From: Bacteroidota bacterium | GTDB lineage: Bacteria; Bacteroidota; Bacteroidia; JABDFU01 | Length of the DNA stretch: 64,000 bases | Assembly: GCA_016183775.1 (NCBI GenBank) | Contig: JACPDY010000047.1 | Location: 19,904 to 83,903, forward strand | Direction: 5' to 3' | Part shown: positions 18,118 through 27,492 of the stretch, piece after piece | How the letters are laid out: each line of letters starts with the position of its first letter | Numbering within the stretch: the first letter of the stretch is position 1 | Notes under the pieces: generated by a model | Databases searched by the model: none | What the model was told of the DNA's origin: nothing | What the model saw: the letters and a program-made list of their open reading frames with translations, nothing else | Made by a program: the position numbers and the translations under genes

Positions 18118-19188
18118 TTAATGATCTGAAAGCGCTTGCTCAATAGAGACAGGTGAAGAAATTATTTTATCACCTTCTTTTACCCGCTGCACACCTTCAT
18201 AAATAATTTTATCCGTTGACAATAAGCCCGATGCAACAACATACAAATACGGTAAGCGTAATTTTGGAAAAAAGGTCTTTATCTCTATTTCATTCTTGCT
18301 GTTTACTATATACACACATGTTTTCTCCTGAACTTCAAAAGTTGATTTTTGGGGAACCAGCATTGCATTTTTTAATTCGTTCTTTACCTGAATTTTCCCA
18401 CTTGATCCGTGCTTCAAAACAAGATTGGGATTAGGGAATCGCGCCCTGAATGCAATGTTACCGGTTGCTTTGTCAAACTCTCCATCAACAGTTTCAATAG
18501 TACCTTTGTATTTATGAACCTGGTTATTTGCTAATACTAATGTGACTTCATTCTTGTTGGCGGAATCTTTCATTGTAGTAAAATCCAAATACTCTTTTTC
18601 TGAAACATTGAAGTATGCAAATACCTGTTTGTTATCAGAGATAGAAGTCAGTAGTGATCCTTCATCAATAAGACTGCCTGTTTTATTCGGTATTCTATTA
18701 ATGATCCCGTCAAAGGGGGCTTTTATTTGGGCATATGAAAGCTTTAAAGCAGCCAGCGCTTCATTGGCTTTTGCTTCCTCCAATTTTGATTGCGCTAATT
18801 CCAATTCTGTTTTAGAGATAACATTTTTGTCAACCAAAGTTTTTGCACTTTGCACTTCTACCTCAGCCGCTTTTCTTAAGGCTTTGGCTTTCAGCAAATC
18901 GCTTTCATATTCTTTCGGACTGATGCTGAAAAGAAATTGTCCTGCTTTTACAGGTTTACCTTCATCAACATAGATTGCTTCTATGTAGCCCCTGATTCTC
19001 GCTCTTATTTCCACATTTTGTAATGAGTGGATGTCTGCAACATATTCACGGACATAAACAGTGTCCATAATGATTGGGGACATAACCTGAAAGGTTTCGT
19101 TTCCCTTTGCTTCTTCCTTGCCTGATATAGAGCAAGCCGTAACAAATACCTGCAGCGCAATACCGGAACTAATAATTAATTTTTTCAT
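18118..19188 (-). CDS. RND efflux periplasmic adaptor (membrane fusion protein)
   Basis: A 356-residue adaptor with a lipoprotein-type signal (lipobox VTAC, Cys about residue 19). The lipoyl half-motif RIRGYIEAIYVDEGKPVKAG is near residues 64-83, an alpha-helical hairpin follows (about 95-150), and the second lipoyl half FDGIINRIPNKTGSLIDEG precedes the beta-barrel domain. It bridges the pump and the outer-membrane channel in the periplasm. It starts at the ATG at 19188 and is the first structural gene of the efflux operon after the small gene at 19343. Confidence 0.93.
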   Translation of the reverse strand: MKKLIISSGIALQVFVTACSISGKEEAKGNETFQVMSPIIMDTVYVREYVADIHSLQNVEIRARIRGYIEAIYVDEGKPVKAGQFLFSISPKEYESDLLKAKALRKAAEVEVQSAKTLVDKNVISKTELELAQSKLEEAKANEALAALKLSYAQIKAPFDGIINRIPNKTGSLIDEGSLLTSISDNKQVFAYFNVSEKEYLDFTTMKDSANKNEVTLVLANNQVHKYKGTIETVDGEFDKATGNIAFRARFPNPNLVLKHGSSGKIQVKNELKNAMLVPQKSTFEVQEKTCVYIVNSKNEIEIKTFFPKLRLPYLYVVASGLLSTDKIIYEGVQRVKEGDKIISSPVSIEQALSDH

Positions 19189-19342
19189 ACACTAAATCAA
19201 TATTGAATAATAAATCAATGATTAAACGTGAAACTTAACCGGCTGAGTAATGAAAACTGGCTTTCACTAAAATAAATATGTGATTTCGAAATCCGGCTTA
19301 TGAAAAAAACTCAGCTGCTCAAACAAAACGTTGGCAATGAGG

Positions 19343-19723
19343 TCAGGCTTGAGGTGGCGGAGTGGAGATCTCCGGGAGTTGAGAATTCAGAAAAGTGTCG
19401 AAGTAGAAAGGGAACAGGACAGGAAATTTTATTAAGGCCTGATCCTGCGGAATAATTTCAATTTTATGCGAGAAAAAATCTACTTTTTTTTCAAACTCGC
19501 AACCGTTGTCATTATCCTGATCATCTGATTCAGGTATGGCGTTAACAATCAGCAAAACATCCTCTAAAATAAGTTCTGTAATGCTTTCGATATCATTAAC
19601 GCTAAGATCTTCCGGTATACTGTCAGGTGCTGCATCCGGCGCATCAATGCTTAAATTGAAAATATGCAAAGCCATTACAACACATAAAAATCTGGAAAAT
19701 ATATGTTTTCTGAAAATTGTCAT
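19343..19723 (-). CDS. Small hypothetical protein upstream of the efflux operon
   Basis: A 126-residue protein starting at ATG 19723. A hydrophobic N-terminal segment (FLCVVMALHIFNLSI) looks like a signal or anchor. It is followed by an acidic region (PDSIPEDLSVNDIESITELI, SDDQDNDNGCEFEKK) and a Pro-rich C-terminal tail (PEISTPPPQA). I do not recognise a family. The gene is on the same strand as the adaptor gene and ends about 155 bp before it, so it may be the first gene of the efflux operon; small acidic exported proteins in this position are seen in other Bacteroidota, but that is a recollection, not something the sequence proves. The frame extends upstream into the peptidase gene, which I consider non-coding. 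Confidence 0.5.
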   Translation of the reverse strand: MTIFRKHIFSRFLCVVMALHIFNLSIDAPDAAPDSIPEDLSVNDIESITELILEDVLLIVNAIPESDDQDNDNGCEFEKKVDFFSHKIEIIPQDQALIKFPVLFPFYFDTFLNSQLPEISTPPPQA

Positions 19724-19844
19724 ATTGAATTCAAATGTACAAAATGAAAAACAAAGACCCAAAGTAATTATCGCAGGGTGTTTAACAAATTCGCACCTGT
19801 ATTTAATGTTTGTTTCGAGAAGCTCAACGTACATTAAGATACCC

Positions 19845-22800
19845 TTATCGCATGAGATACATTTTACCGAATCCCCTCGTAAAAAACGCATCAGCTCCGC
19901 TGGCGCGCTTTTCGATTGAAGCGCCGTTGAGGCGGGTTTGCACATGGTACAGGTAAATACCATTTCCCAACTGGTCGCCAAACTCATCTTTCCCGTCCCA
20001 GGCGTACTCTGTGATATTACGGCCAATATGAATAGGGCCCAATTGATCCCTTGTAATTTCACGGACCACTTTACCCGTAACAGTCATTATCTGAACTTTA
20101 AGATTATCAGGGATCTCAGTACCTGTTAATGTGAATACAAAACGGGTTGCAGTAGAAAAAGGATTGGGGTAATTCATCAACTCTGTAATGGTTGATTTTG
20201 TTATAACCTCGAAACGGGTTTTATAATCAAGGCTGCCTGAAAGATTACCGGAACGATCTTTGGCCTGCACCGTCAACTCATAAATGCCATCTTCGGCAAA
20301 TGATGGCGTATAATTAATTTTGCAACTGTTATTTGGTAATACTGCCGGTGTAAAAGTGAGTTGCGACCCAAAAGCTACAGGCTCTGTCGCAGAAGAAGAA
20401 GGCTTTTTAATAAATACCGCAAAATCATCCGGACTGTTGAGCGCGAGGAATTTATTCTCATCTTTCAGTTTCACTAAAATGGACGGCTTGGCCGAAACAA
20501 TATCCCTGTCAAGAATATGAATACCATCAAATGTTACATCCAGTAAGGGGTTGATATGATCCGAACTGACCGTAAAACCCAAACTCATAATATTATTAAA
20601 ATGATATTGCTCCAACTGCGACTTTGGTTTCCCAACCGGGTTCACCTCTACCCATAAATTATTATAACCGGCAAACCCTTCTGTATTCACCGTTATTGTA
20701 TCATACATAATTTCACCGGCAACAAATGGTTTTTTCTTCATTCTGTCGGGATTGGTATGCATCACCCCCTTATTATCCTCCACCCAGGATGTGATGAGTA
20801 TACTGTCAACAAAATCATATTCGCTTATATTCTGAACCGGATATGTGAGTTTAACATTATCACCTTCCTGCACTGTGTCATTATAAAAAGTGAGGCCGCC
20901 TGCCGCTAATGGATTAATAGCCGCTTCGGGTACAGGAGTATATATCACCTGCCAACGCACCAACTGAGGCGGATCATGAAGTGAATCGTCTTTCATGTAT
21001 GCCACCAGTTTTATATACGGATACGTTGACGCGTTTAAATAAGGTTTAAGATTCACTTCCGCCGAGTCGGTTACAAACCCGTTCACGATGACAGTTTCCG
21101 TGCCATCGCTTTTAATGCCTATAACACGTAATCGTATACTATCCGCACTGGCGGATGTTTCCAGCTTTTGTTGGCGCCAGAACAAAGAATCCCAGCTTAG
21201 AGCAGGACCAATGATCTCCGAAGCAACATACCCTTCGTCCCAGTTGGTTGTAAAAGAAGTATCGAGTTGTACCTGTTGCTTGAAATAAGTACCAATGCTT
21301 TCCTTTGCAGTACCTATAGCGCCTCCTTTAACTCCAAAAATAATATAGGGCATGGAGTCGTTAATGGTCCTGATCTTCGAGCTGCCGATCTTTTCAAAAG
21401 TAGTATAAAGCGCGGAGTCTCTTCCACTCTTAAATAAACGCGCGTCCTGGGTATAACACATCACGTAATGACCTGTTGGTACAGAATCAACGAAATTTTT
21501 TATACGCTGCAGCCATGTTGCATCGTAATTATGATACACAAAAACATTCATGGGCCGTGTGGTTGGCATTAAACAGTGGTAATTATAATATTGCCCCAGG
21601 TTCTCACCGTTTCCGTCCGTGAGGGTTTTCGCAGCGTCGTATTGGCTCTGCTCAGGAATACCGGTCACAGGACTGATCCTGGCAAAACTATAATTTGAAC
21701 CTCCGCAGCCGGCTTTCATCAATACATCCGTATTGATCCAGAATTGAGGATAATCATAACTTGAACGATCGGTCTGACTATAATTCCAGTAATTCATAGT
21801 TTGTACATGTATACTTTTTATATCGTTCACAAAATCGAACCTGCGCTGGGGCTTATTGTATTGCACATACTGATAACCATCGTTCTTGAACTGAAAAAAA
21901 TGAGCCTGTCCCCAACCGCGCTTACCGTTAATATATTGGAACGAACTTTCGCGCCAGTTGAAAGGATTCAAAGGGGAAGTGCTGTCGGCACTTACACGCC
22001 AGTAATACACAGTGCTGTCAGTTAATGTTACAGGGGGTGTCCATTCCACAACACCACCTGCACTTGTAATAGTACTTGTACTCATAACCGGGCTATTGAA
22101 TGCATCTGTAGTATCGATCTGAAATTTGTAGCTGATCGCGCCGGCAAATACATTGGCGGTTGATGCCTTTAATCGAACCGTATTGTTCGGGATGATGGCA
22201 TAGTTGTAAGGGTAAACCGGGATGATCACATTTCCACGTATCAACAATTCAGCATCCGGCAAGGTCACATTATTGAGTTCCGACATTTCGGTTATTGAGC
22301 CCATGAAATCGAGTGTCACTTTAAATTTGTTAAGGCCCACCCCATTCACAAAATCAACAGGCATTTTAATACTTAAAGTATCCCTGAATTTAGGCGCGAG
22401 TGTATCAATGAGGTATGTTTGCATTTTTCCATTCGGGAAAGTCCTGACAATTTCAATCACATAATTCCTGTTTATCGCACGCCCTAAATTGCTGTGCGCT
22501 ACACTTACAATAAACGTATCGGTCTTGTATGTTGTATTAAATGAAACATCGCTTGTAGTGATATTATAATCAGGCAGCCTGGGAGAATTGATGATCACAG
22601 CAGGGTCACCATGCAGGGTCATTTCGAGGTAACCTGCTTTACGGGTTATATCACTTACCGCGCCACCTTCGATCGATTTTATAGCCGCCTTGATGCATTT
22701 TCCAATGGGGCTGCCATACTCATCCATACCTATTTTTTTATTTATTGCCGTGGAGTATTCCTGCAATACATTTGAGAGCCCCAGCGAGCCTGCTGCTAAA

Positions 22801-24953
22801 AATCCGATTGCGCCTTTATCCTGGGTTAAAATAAATTGTTCGCTGTTCGTACTGTTTTCAAGTGTCGCATAATCCTTATGAATATCACCCGCATAACAAC
22901 CGTTCGATAATAAAAACGGATAACGGGGTTTATTATCATAACTCGAAGGTTTATCAATACCGATATCCCAGCTCTGACCTGAAGAATGTCCGAAAAATGT
23001 CATTAACGAAACGCCTTTGTTGATGCGGTCTTTCAACTCAGCCGATGTATTGATGGAGATGGGGTCGGATGACACTTTTGAATACGTTTTTACATGCCCA
23101 CCGAAAAGTGTATCCTCAATAATTTTCTTATAACTATCAAGAAAATACCTGAACGTTTGATTCTGATATACATCGTCACCGCCTGCAAAATGAAGCACCT
23201 CTTTCATCCAATCAGCCGGGGCATTACTTTCATAGTCTCTTACTTTATCCAGGTATATTTTTACATCAGCCGGTGTTCTTGCAGCAAGGCGACCTGTGGC
23301 AATAGCGGGTTCAAGATAAGTTCCGTTTAAACCGGATGTGAACATTATGTCAACACTTGGATTACCAAAGGTTGGGACAAGGCAGGCAGAATAATTCGTA
23401 CCGCCCTTCCTGCAATCCTTCGCATTTATTGATTTACCAATAAGAAACAAAAACTGCGGCTTTGTCGGAAAGCTGTCCAATGTATAATCGGCAAAACCCC
23501 TTACCGCCAATGGGTGTTTATTAATTCCATACGCGAACTGGTCATACAGCTCATCAATATCAGTTACGATAACATTATGGCTGCCTCCGGCAATTGAAGA
23601 ACGATAATTTTTGTAATTGCTTACTTCGGTCATTAAGCTACGGTGTGTTACGATCAGGTAAGCCGAATCGGCTGCCTGCGCTTTGTAGTTGGTAAATGTG
23701 CCCGATACATTCACAGGGTTTAATGAAGCGACAGTTTTAACCTGCGCATCGGAAGTGATGAAACATTTTTTTTGTCCCCCATTCGGCACCAACGCCTTGA
23801 AAGCATTTGCAACAGAGCCATTCTTAACAACCTTTATCCGCCTGCCATTAGTGAGGTCAAACAAACGTACCGTATCATTGGCTCCGGCGGTTGTGAAATT
23901 GCTGATATTCAAAAATGATTTCGACAGGACTGTATGATCCGGAACATACATAGTAAAATTCGCGGCACCTTCAAGGTCATACGTATGCGGGTAACTCAAT
24001 TTAATGTATGAAAGCGCAATGGTGCCCGGCGATTGAGCGGAGACATCCGTTAGTGTAGACAACACAAAATTGGTGGTTGACGATCCCAATTGTGCAGGTG
24101 TAAATGTATAGTTGAACGGAAATGATTTATACCCGTAAAATTTCTGGTCGGTTAAGAGCGTCAAACTGCCTGAGCCGACATATTCAATTGTAAGGTGATG
24201 GTCGTTCCCCATACTGCCATCCTGCGATTCGCCAGAAAGCACGAGCCTGCTTTGCGCAGAAGGCCCGGCCAAATAAACATTTTTAGTGGGGACCGGTACC
24301 GTTAATACACCCGGCGTATTACTGCTTTTGTTTATCCCGAATCCGCTGAAATAGCCTTCGGCTTTAGTGTATTGTGGATCGGTAATGCCCAAGCCCGATT
24401 GGGCCGTTTCACCATCATAATAATTGCCTAACGGCACAACAGCCACATCATTTATAAAATAATCGGCCGGCGTATATGCGCTGAATGTAGTATCCGTCTC
24501 CGACACAAATCGCTTATTGGCCGTTGAATTATTCCAGGTAAGAAAATATGCGGCAGTATCATTAAACAGGCTGTAATACGGATTTGGCAGGTATGATATC
24601 CCGAAGTAAAGTGAAGAGTCGAATTTGGCATCGTTGTGCTGCGCGTAAAATTCTATGTAGTCGCCGCTGTCAAACGAACCGTTAGCTTCTCCCTCCACAT
24701 AAATAAATTGTTCGACACCTTTGTTGAATACCTGCAAATTTTGAGGATTGACAGAACCGACAGGAACTCCCGCAGCCGCACAGGCTGAAGCGAATGTTGC
24801 AGCGTTAATGCGATAAACGCCATCGCTGGCTACTTTTACTTTAAAATATTTCTGATTGTAATTGATCCACTCATTTCCGTATGGCTGTGCCAGGATCACC
24901 GTGGATGATGTAAAAAGCAATAGGAATAATAAATATTTAGTAACCTTTAACAT
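19845..24953 (-). CDS. C25 (gingipain-family) cysteine peptidase with T9SS sorting domain, PorU-like
   Basis: A 1702-residue secreted protein. Signal peptide residues are about 1-22. A propeptide-like region with a GNEWINYNQKYFKVKVASDG start follows. The caspase-like C25 core has its catalytic His in TFFGHSSGQSWDIG (about residue 655) and Cys in FLLSNGCYAGDIH (about 685). Several Ig-like/CARDB-like beta domains come next (about 800-1580), and a C-terminal T9SS domain starts at MNYPNPFSTATRF. PorU, the T9SS sortase, has this fold but is usually 1100-1300 residues. The extra beta domains and the neighbouring non-canonical PorV/PorQ-type gene suggest a paralogous surface peptidase rather than PorU itself. 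The 3' end overlaps no gene. Confidence 0.85.
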   Translation of the reverse strand: MLKVTKYLLFLLLFTSSTVILAQPYGNEWINYNQKYFKVKVASDGVYRINAATFASACAAAGVPVGSVNPQNLQVFNKGVEQFIYVEGEANGSFDSGDYIEFYAQHNDAKFDSSLYFGISYLPNPYYSLFNDTAAYFLTWNNSTANKRFVSETDTTFSAYTPADYFINDVAVVPLGNYYDGETAQSGLGITDPQYTKAEGYFSGFGINKSSNTPGVLTVPVPTKNVYLAGPSAQSRLVLSGESQDGSMGNDHHLTIEYVGSGSLTLLTDQKFYGYKSFPFNYTFTPAQLGSSTTNFVLSTLTDVSAQSPGTIALSYIKLSYPHTYDLEGAANFTMYVPDHTVLSKSFLNISNFTTAGANDTVRLFDLTNGRRIKVVKNGSVANAFKALVPNGGQKKCFITSDAQVKTVASLNPVNVSGTFTNYKAQAADSAYLIVTHRSLMTEVSNYKNYRSSIAGGSHNVIVTDIDELYDQFAYGINKHPLAVRGFADYTLDSFPTKPQFLFLIGKSINAKDCRKGGTNYSACLVPTFGNPSVDIMFTSGLNGTYLEPAIATGRLAARTPADVKIYLDKVRDYESNAPADWMKEVLHFAGGDDVYQNQTFRYFLDSYKKIIEDTLFGGHVKTYSKVSSDPISINTSAELKDRINKGVSLMTFFGHSSGQSWDIGIDKPSSYDNKPRYPFLLSNGCYAGDIHKDYATLENSTNSEQFILTQDKGAIGFLAAGSLGLSNVLQEYSTAINKKIGMDEYGSPIGKCIKAAIKSIEGGAVSDITRKAGYLEMTLHGDPAVIINSPRLPDYNITTSDVSFNTTYKTDTFIVSVAHSNLGRAINRNYVIEIVRTFPNGKMQTYLIDTLAPKFRDTLSIKMPVDFVNGVGLNKFKVTLDFMGSITEMSELNNVTLPDAELLIRGNVIIPVYPYNYAIIPNNTVRLKASTANVFAGAISYKFQIDTTDAFNSPVMSTSTITSAGGVVEWTPPVTLTDSTVYYWRVSADSTSPLNPFNWRESSFQYINGKRGWGQAHFFQFKNDGYQYVQYNKPQRRFDFVNDIKSIHVQTMNYWNYSQTDRSSYDYPQFWINTDVLMKAGCGGSNYSFARISPVTGIPEQSQYDAAKTLTDGNGENLGQYYNYHCLMPTTRPMNVFVYHNYDATWLQRIKNFVDSVPTGHYVMCYTQDARLFKSGRDSALYTTFEKIGSSKIRTINDSMPYIIFGVKGGAIGTAKESIGTYFKQQVQLDTSFTTNWDEGYVASEIIGPALSWDSLFWRQQKLETSASADSIRLRVIGIKSDGTETVIVNGFVTDSAEVNLKPYLNASTYPYIKLVAYMKDDSLHDPPQLVRWQVIYTPVPEAAINPLAAGGLTFYNDTVQEGDNVKLTYPVQNISEYDFVDSILITSWVEDNKGVMHTNPDRMKKKPFVAGEIMYDTITVNTEGFAGYNNLWVEVNPVGKPKSQLEQYHFNNIMSLGFTVSSDHINPLLDVTFDGIHILDRDIVSAKPSILVKLKDENKFLALNSPDDFAVFIKKPSSSATEPVAFGSQLTFTPAVLPNNSCKINYTPSFAEDGIYELTVQAKDRSGNLSGSLDYKTRFEVITKSTITELMNYPNPFSTATRFVFTLTGTEIPDNLKVQIMTVTGKVVREITRDQLGPIHIGRNITEYAWDGKDEFGDQLGNGIYLYHVQTRLNGASIEKRASGADAFFTRGFGKMYLMR

Positions 24954-25309
24954 CCCAAATTAATTTGAGCCTACTCAAAATATTCGTGTGCAATGAAATT
25001 AGTTTCTTAATGTACTCGCCACTTCAACATAAATTCACGAATTTTAATCTTTCTCAGCTAAAAATTATACACTTACTTTTCTTCCTTGATGAAGAAAAGT
25101 AACAAAAGAAATCAAGACAAAACGATTGCTTACACACAGGCTACACGGCATCGCGTTTTGTCGTGGCCGGCGCGCAGGTAAACAATATAATTTCGTAATC
25201 ATTTGTAATCCAATTTTGTTGAGGTCACCCTTTCGGTAGACCCTAATTGCGGACTGGGGATAATAAAACATTCAACCAAAATAATCTCTAATAAATTCTT
25301 AATCCTAAA
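24954..25309. repeat. Gene-less spacer with a dispersed-repeat-like hairpin segment
   Basis: The gap between the PorV/PorQ-type and C25 genes contains a perfect 10-bp hairpin (25075-25084 with 25091-25100, 6-nt loop). A more GC-rich stretch to about 25190 follows, in which AAAACGA and TCGCGTTTT could also pair. I see no convincing gene. The look of the segment (hairpin plus GC-rich tail) recalls dispersed intergenic repeats of Bacteroidota, but only one copy is in this window. Confidence 0.4.
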
Positions 25310-26389
25310 TCACTTATGCGCGTGTTTATTTATACCGAGCTTAAGCGAAAAAACATTTGAATATAAACCAACCGCTTCACCAATATTTGTAAGCGCGTAA
25401 TCAAGGGTAAGCGCTTTTATTTTCACCCCAACACCAATATTGGGCTGAAGCGTATGAACAGTGCTTCCTGTTATATCAGTAATGGTTTGAAAATTACCAA
25501 TACCCGTTCTTAGAAAAATAAAATCTTTAAACCCGGCCTCAATTCCTATGCAGGGATCTATACTTGCAAAATTGCTTTTAATCAATGTATTTCGTTTTCT
25601 GTCAAAAGTCGTTATCAGATCAAGTTCCGCCATCAGTGAAAACTTTTCTTTAAATGTGAATTTCCGCGCGCCGCCTAAGTGGAGTCCCGGCTTTGTAACT
25701 TCTACGGAATTTTCGGGTATTTTGTTACCTGTTTGCTGAAAAACAGCTATTGTTTGCGGGTCAAGGCTATAGCTCCAGGCGTTGAAGGTGGACGTAACGT
25801 CACGGATCATAGCGGCCAGGTGCCATTTTTTATAATCGTACTGTGCCCCGGCATCAAGCCCAAAGCCCCAGGCACCCCCAAAATCACCCACAGTGCGGCG
25901 AATGATTTTCGCGCTTCCACCCAGGCGAAGCCCCGGTATTTTAAGCTGTTTGGCATACGAGAATATAAAGGCGTAATCGGCTGCGGAAAAGGTGGATATC
26001 CTGTCGTAATCAAGATACCCGTTGGCATCAATAAGCTGGGTGGTATTGGGGATATCATCCACCGCAACGCGGATAATGTTTAAAGAAGCTACGCTGGAAC
26101 TGTCAATGCGTGCTGCAATAGCGCCATAATCGTACTTGGCTATGCCGGCGAAATACTCATTGTGCATTAAAGATACCTCGAGGTTACTTTTTAAATGAAG
26201 CAAGCCAGCCGGGTTCCAATACCCTGAACTCGCATCACTTACAGTGGCGATAGAGGCATTCCCCATGCCAAGCGCGCGGGCACCCACCCCAATCCTTAAA
26301 AACTCGTTGCTGTACTTCACCTGTGCATACAAGGTGTTACTTAACGCAACAAAAGCAATAGCCTGCAGAATTTGCTTACAATTTCGCAT
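25310..26389 (-). CDS. PorV/PorQ-family outer-membrane beta-barrel protein
   Basis: A 359-residue FadL-like barrel with signal peptide (residues 1-22, ending LYAQ). The family start motif reads FLRIGVGARALGMGNASIAT, then SSGYWNPAGL. These match the broad PorV/PorQ family rather than canonical PorV, whose equivalent region usually reads like APDARAGGMG. PorV shuttles T9SS cargo to the attachment complex and PorQ assists. It precedes the C25 peptidase on the same strand (gap 356 bp), which suggests a functional pair. The protein ends in hydrophobic strand residues typical of outer-membrane barrels. Confidence 0.85.
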   Translation of the reverse strand: MRNCKQILQAIAFVALSNTLYAQVKYSNEFLRIGVGARALGMGNASIATVSDASSGYWNPAGLLHLKSNLEVSLMHNEYFAGIAKYDYGAIAARIDSSSVASLNIIRVAVDDIPNTTQLIDANGYLDYDRISTFSAADYAFIFSYAKQLKIPGLRLGGSAKIIRRTVGDFGGAWGFGLDAGAQYDYKKWHLAAMIRDVTSTFNAWSYSLDPQTIAVFQQTGNKIPENSVEVTKPGLHLGGARKFTFKEKFSLMAELDLITTFDRKRNTLIKSNFASIDPCIGIEAGFKDFIFLRTGIGNFQTITDITGSTVHTLQPNIGVGVKIKALTLDYALTNIGEAVGLYSNVFSLKLGINKHAHK

Positions 26390-26535
26390 ACCGTATAAAG
26401 TTAAAAATAAAGTTTGATTTTCAAGAGTCTACTGATGCTGTTTGGTTTAAAATGCATGGAATCAGCATAGCTGAATCTAATCAGGTTATTTCACACATCC
26501 TTCACCCAACCTGCTAAAATTCAGTAAACGGCTCT

Positions 26536-27492
26536 TTACCGCAAATATTGCAGCAAATGCTCCGCAAACTTTTGTGAGAAAATATGAGCTCCTGTATTGT
26601 TGAGGTGACGGGGATTAACAAAATATTCCTTTTTGAAACACATTTCATCGGTGGTATAATCTAAAAACGGAATATCGTGTTCGTTCGCCAGTTTTTTAAG
26701 CAGGCTTATGGATGCCGCCCTATCTGTAATGGATTCGGAAACCTTGTAATAAAGCGGAGAAACGACCAGTACCGGCCATATATTATTTTGCTTGCAAACT
26801 GCAATGATATCGTTTATGTTTTTGCATACCTCGGCGTCAATGGTGTAATCAATTAGCGGATATGTATCTCTATCCGGGTCTTCCACGCGTTTTTGCTCGG
26901 GGATAAATCCTTTTGCGTACTTTTTGTCATCGTCAGTCTTTTCATCCATCCAGCCGCGAAGCGAAGCAGCCAGGTAATAATCATTTATATAAGGTAAACT
27001 GTAAAAAGATATCCATTTAAACCAACAGAAACGGGGATCCTGCTTTTTCAAATGTTCGTACAATACATTATTGCCGAGATAAGGAAAATACTTCGGAAAG
27101 TGATGAATGGTATCCGAGCCCTCGTTGGGTAAATGAATATCTATATTAAGCACAAGTATTTTTGGTGCTGCACTATGAACAAGGTACGAACGCAGTATAG
27201 TTAAGTTAAGTTCCTGCATGGCACCGCTTTGCCCTGCATTAAAGCAATCCAGACCGCTAACTGAATTTATAACAGCTGGCAAAAAATGTGACTCAGCCCG
27301 GGATGAACCGATTATCAACGCGTCGTAAAAATTTTGTTTTATGAATATAGTATTGAGTTTTCCGAATTCGCCCGAGCTGCTTTTGCGCAAACCCACATAA
27401 ATAAGTTCGCGCGCCACGTAGGAAAGGCAGATAGCAAGTAACAGGTATATAAATACTTTCTTCAAATTAAAAATGTGAGTAAATAAACTCAT
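26536..27492 (-). CDS. SGNH/DltD-like membrane-anchored protein
   Basis: A protein of about 318 residues with an N-terminal membrane anchor (VFIYLLLAICLSYVA). A predicted SGNH-hydrolase-like domain follows: the nucleophile block is GSSRAESHF and the C-terminal catalytic pair sits in NPRHLNNTGAHIF. Such proteins work with MBOAT acyltransferases (as DltD with DltB, or AlgX with AlgI) to acylate surface polymers. The gene overlaps the end of the MBOAT gene by about 26 bp, supporting coupling. A TTG at 27516 and an ATG at 27498 are alternative starts; I chose the ATG at 27492 because MSLFTHIFNLKKVF gives a normal anchor. Confidence 0.72.
   Translation of the reverse strand: MSLFTHIFNLKKVFIYLLLAICLSYVARELIYVGLRKSSSGEFGKLNTIFIKQNFYDALIIGSSRAESHFLPAVINSVSGLDCFNAGQSGAMQELNLTILRSYLVHSAAPKILVLNIDIHLPNEGSDTIHHFPKYFPYLGNNVLYEHLKKQDPRFCWFKWISFYSLPYINDYYLAASLRGWMDEKTDDDKKYAKGFIPEQKRVEDPDRDTYPLIDYTIDAEVCKNINDIIAVCKQNNIWPVLVVSPLYYKVSESITDRAASISLLKKLANEHDIPFLDYTTDEMCFKKEYFVNPRHLNNTGAHIFSQKFAEHLLQYLR

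Noticed and set aside
19724..20062. N-terminal extension of the small gene at 19343-19723
   Set aside because: It overlaps the C-terminal sorting domain of the C25 peptidase gene in another frame; the signal-like N-terminus begins at the ATG at 19723.
25065..25271. 68-codon minus-strand frame between the C25 and PorV/PorQ genes
   Set aside because: It runs through the hairpin and GC-rich repeat-like segment; no start signal or domain is visible.
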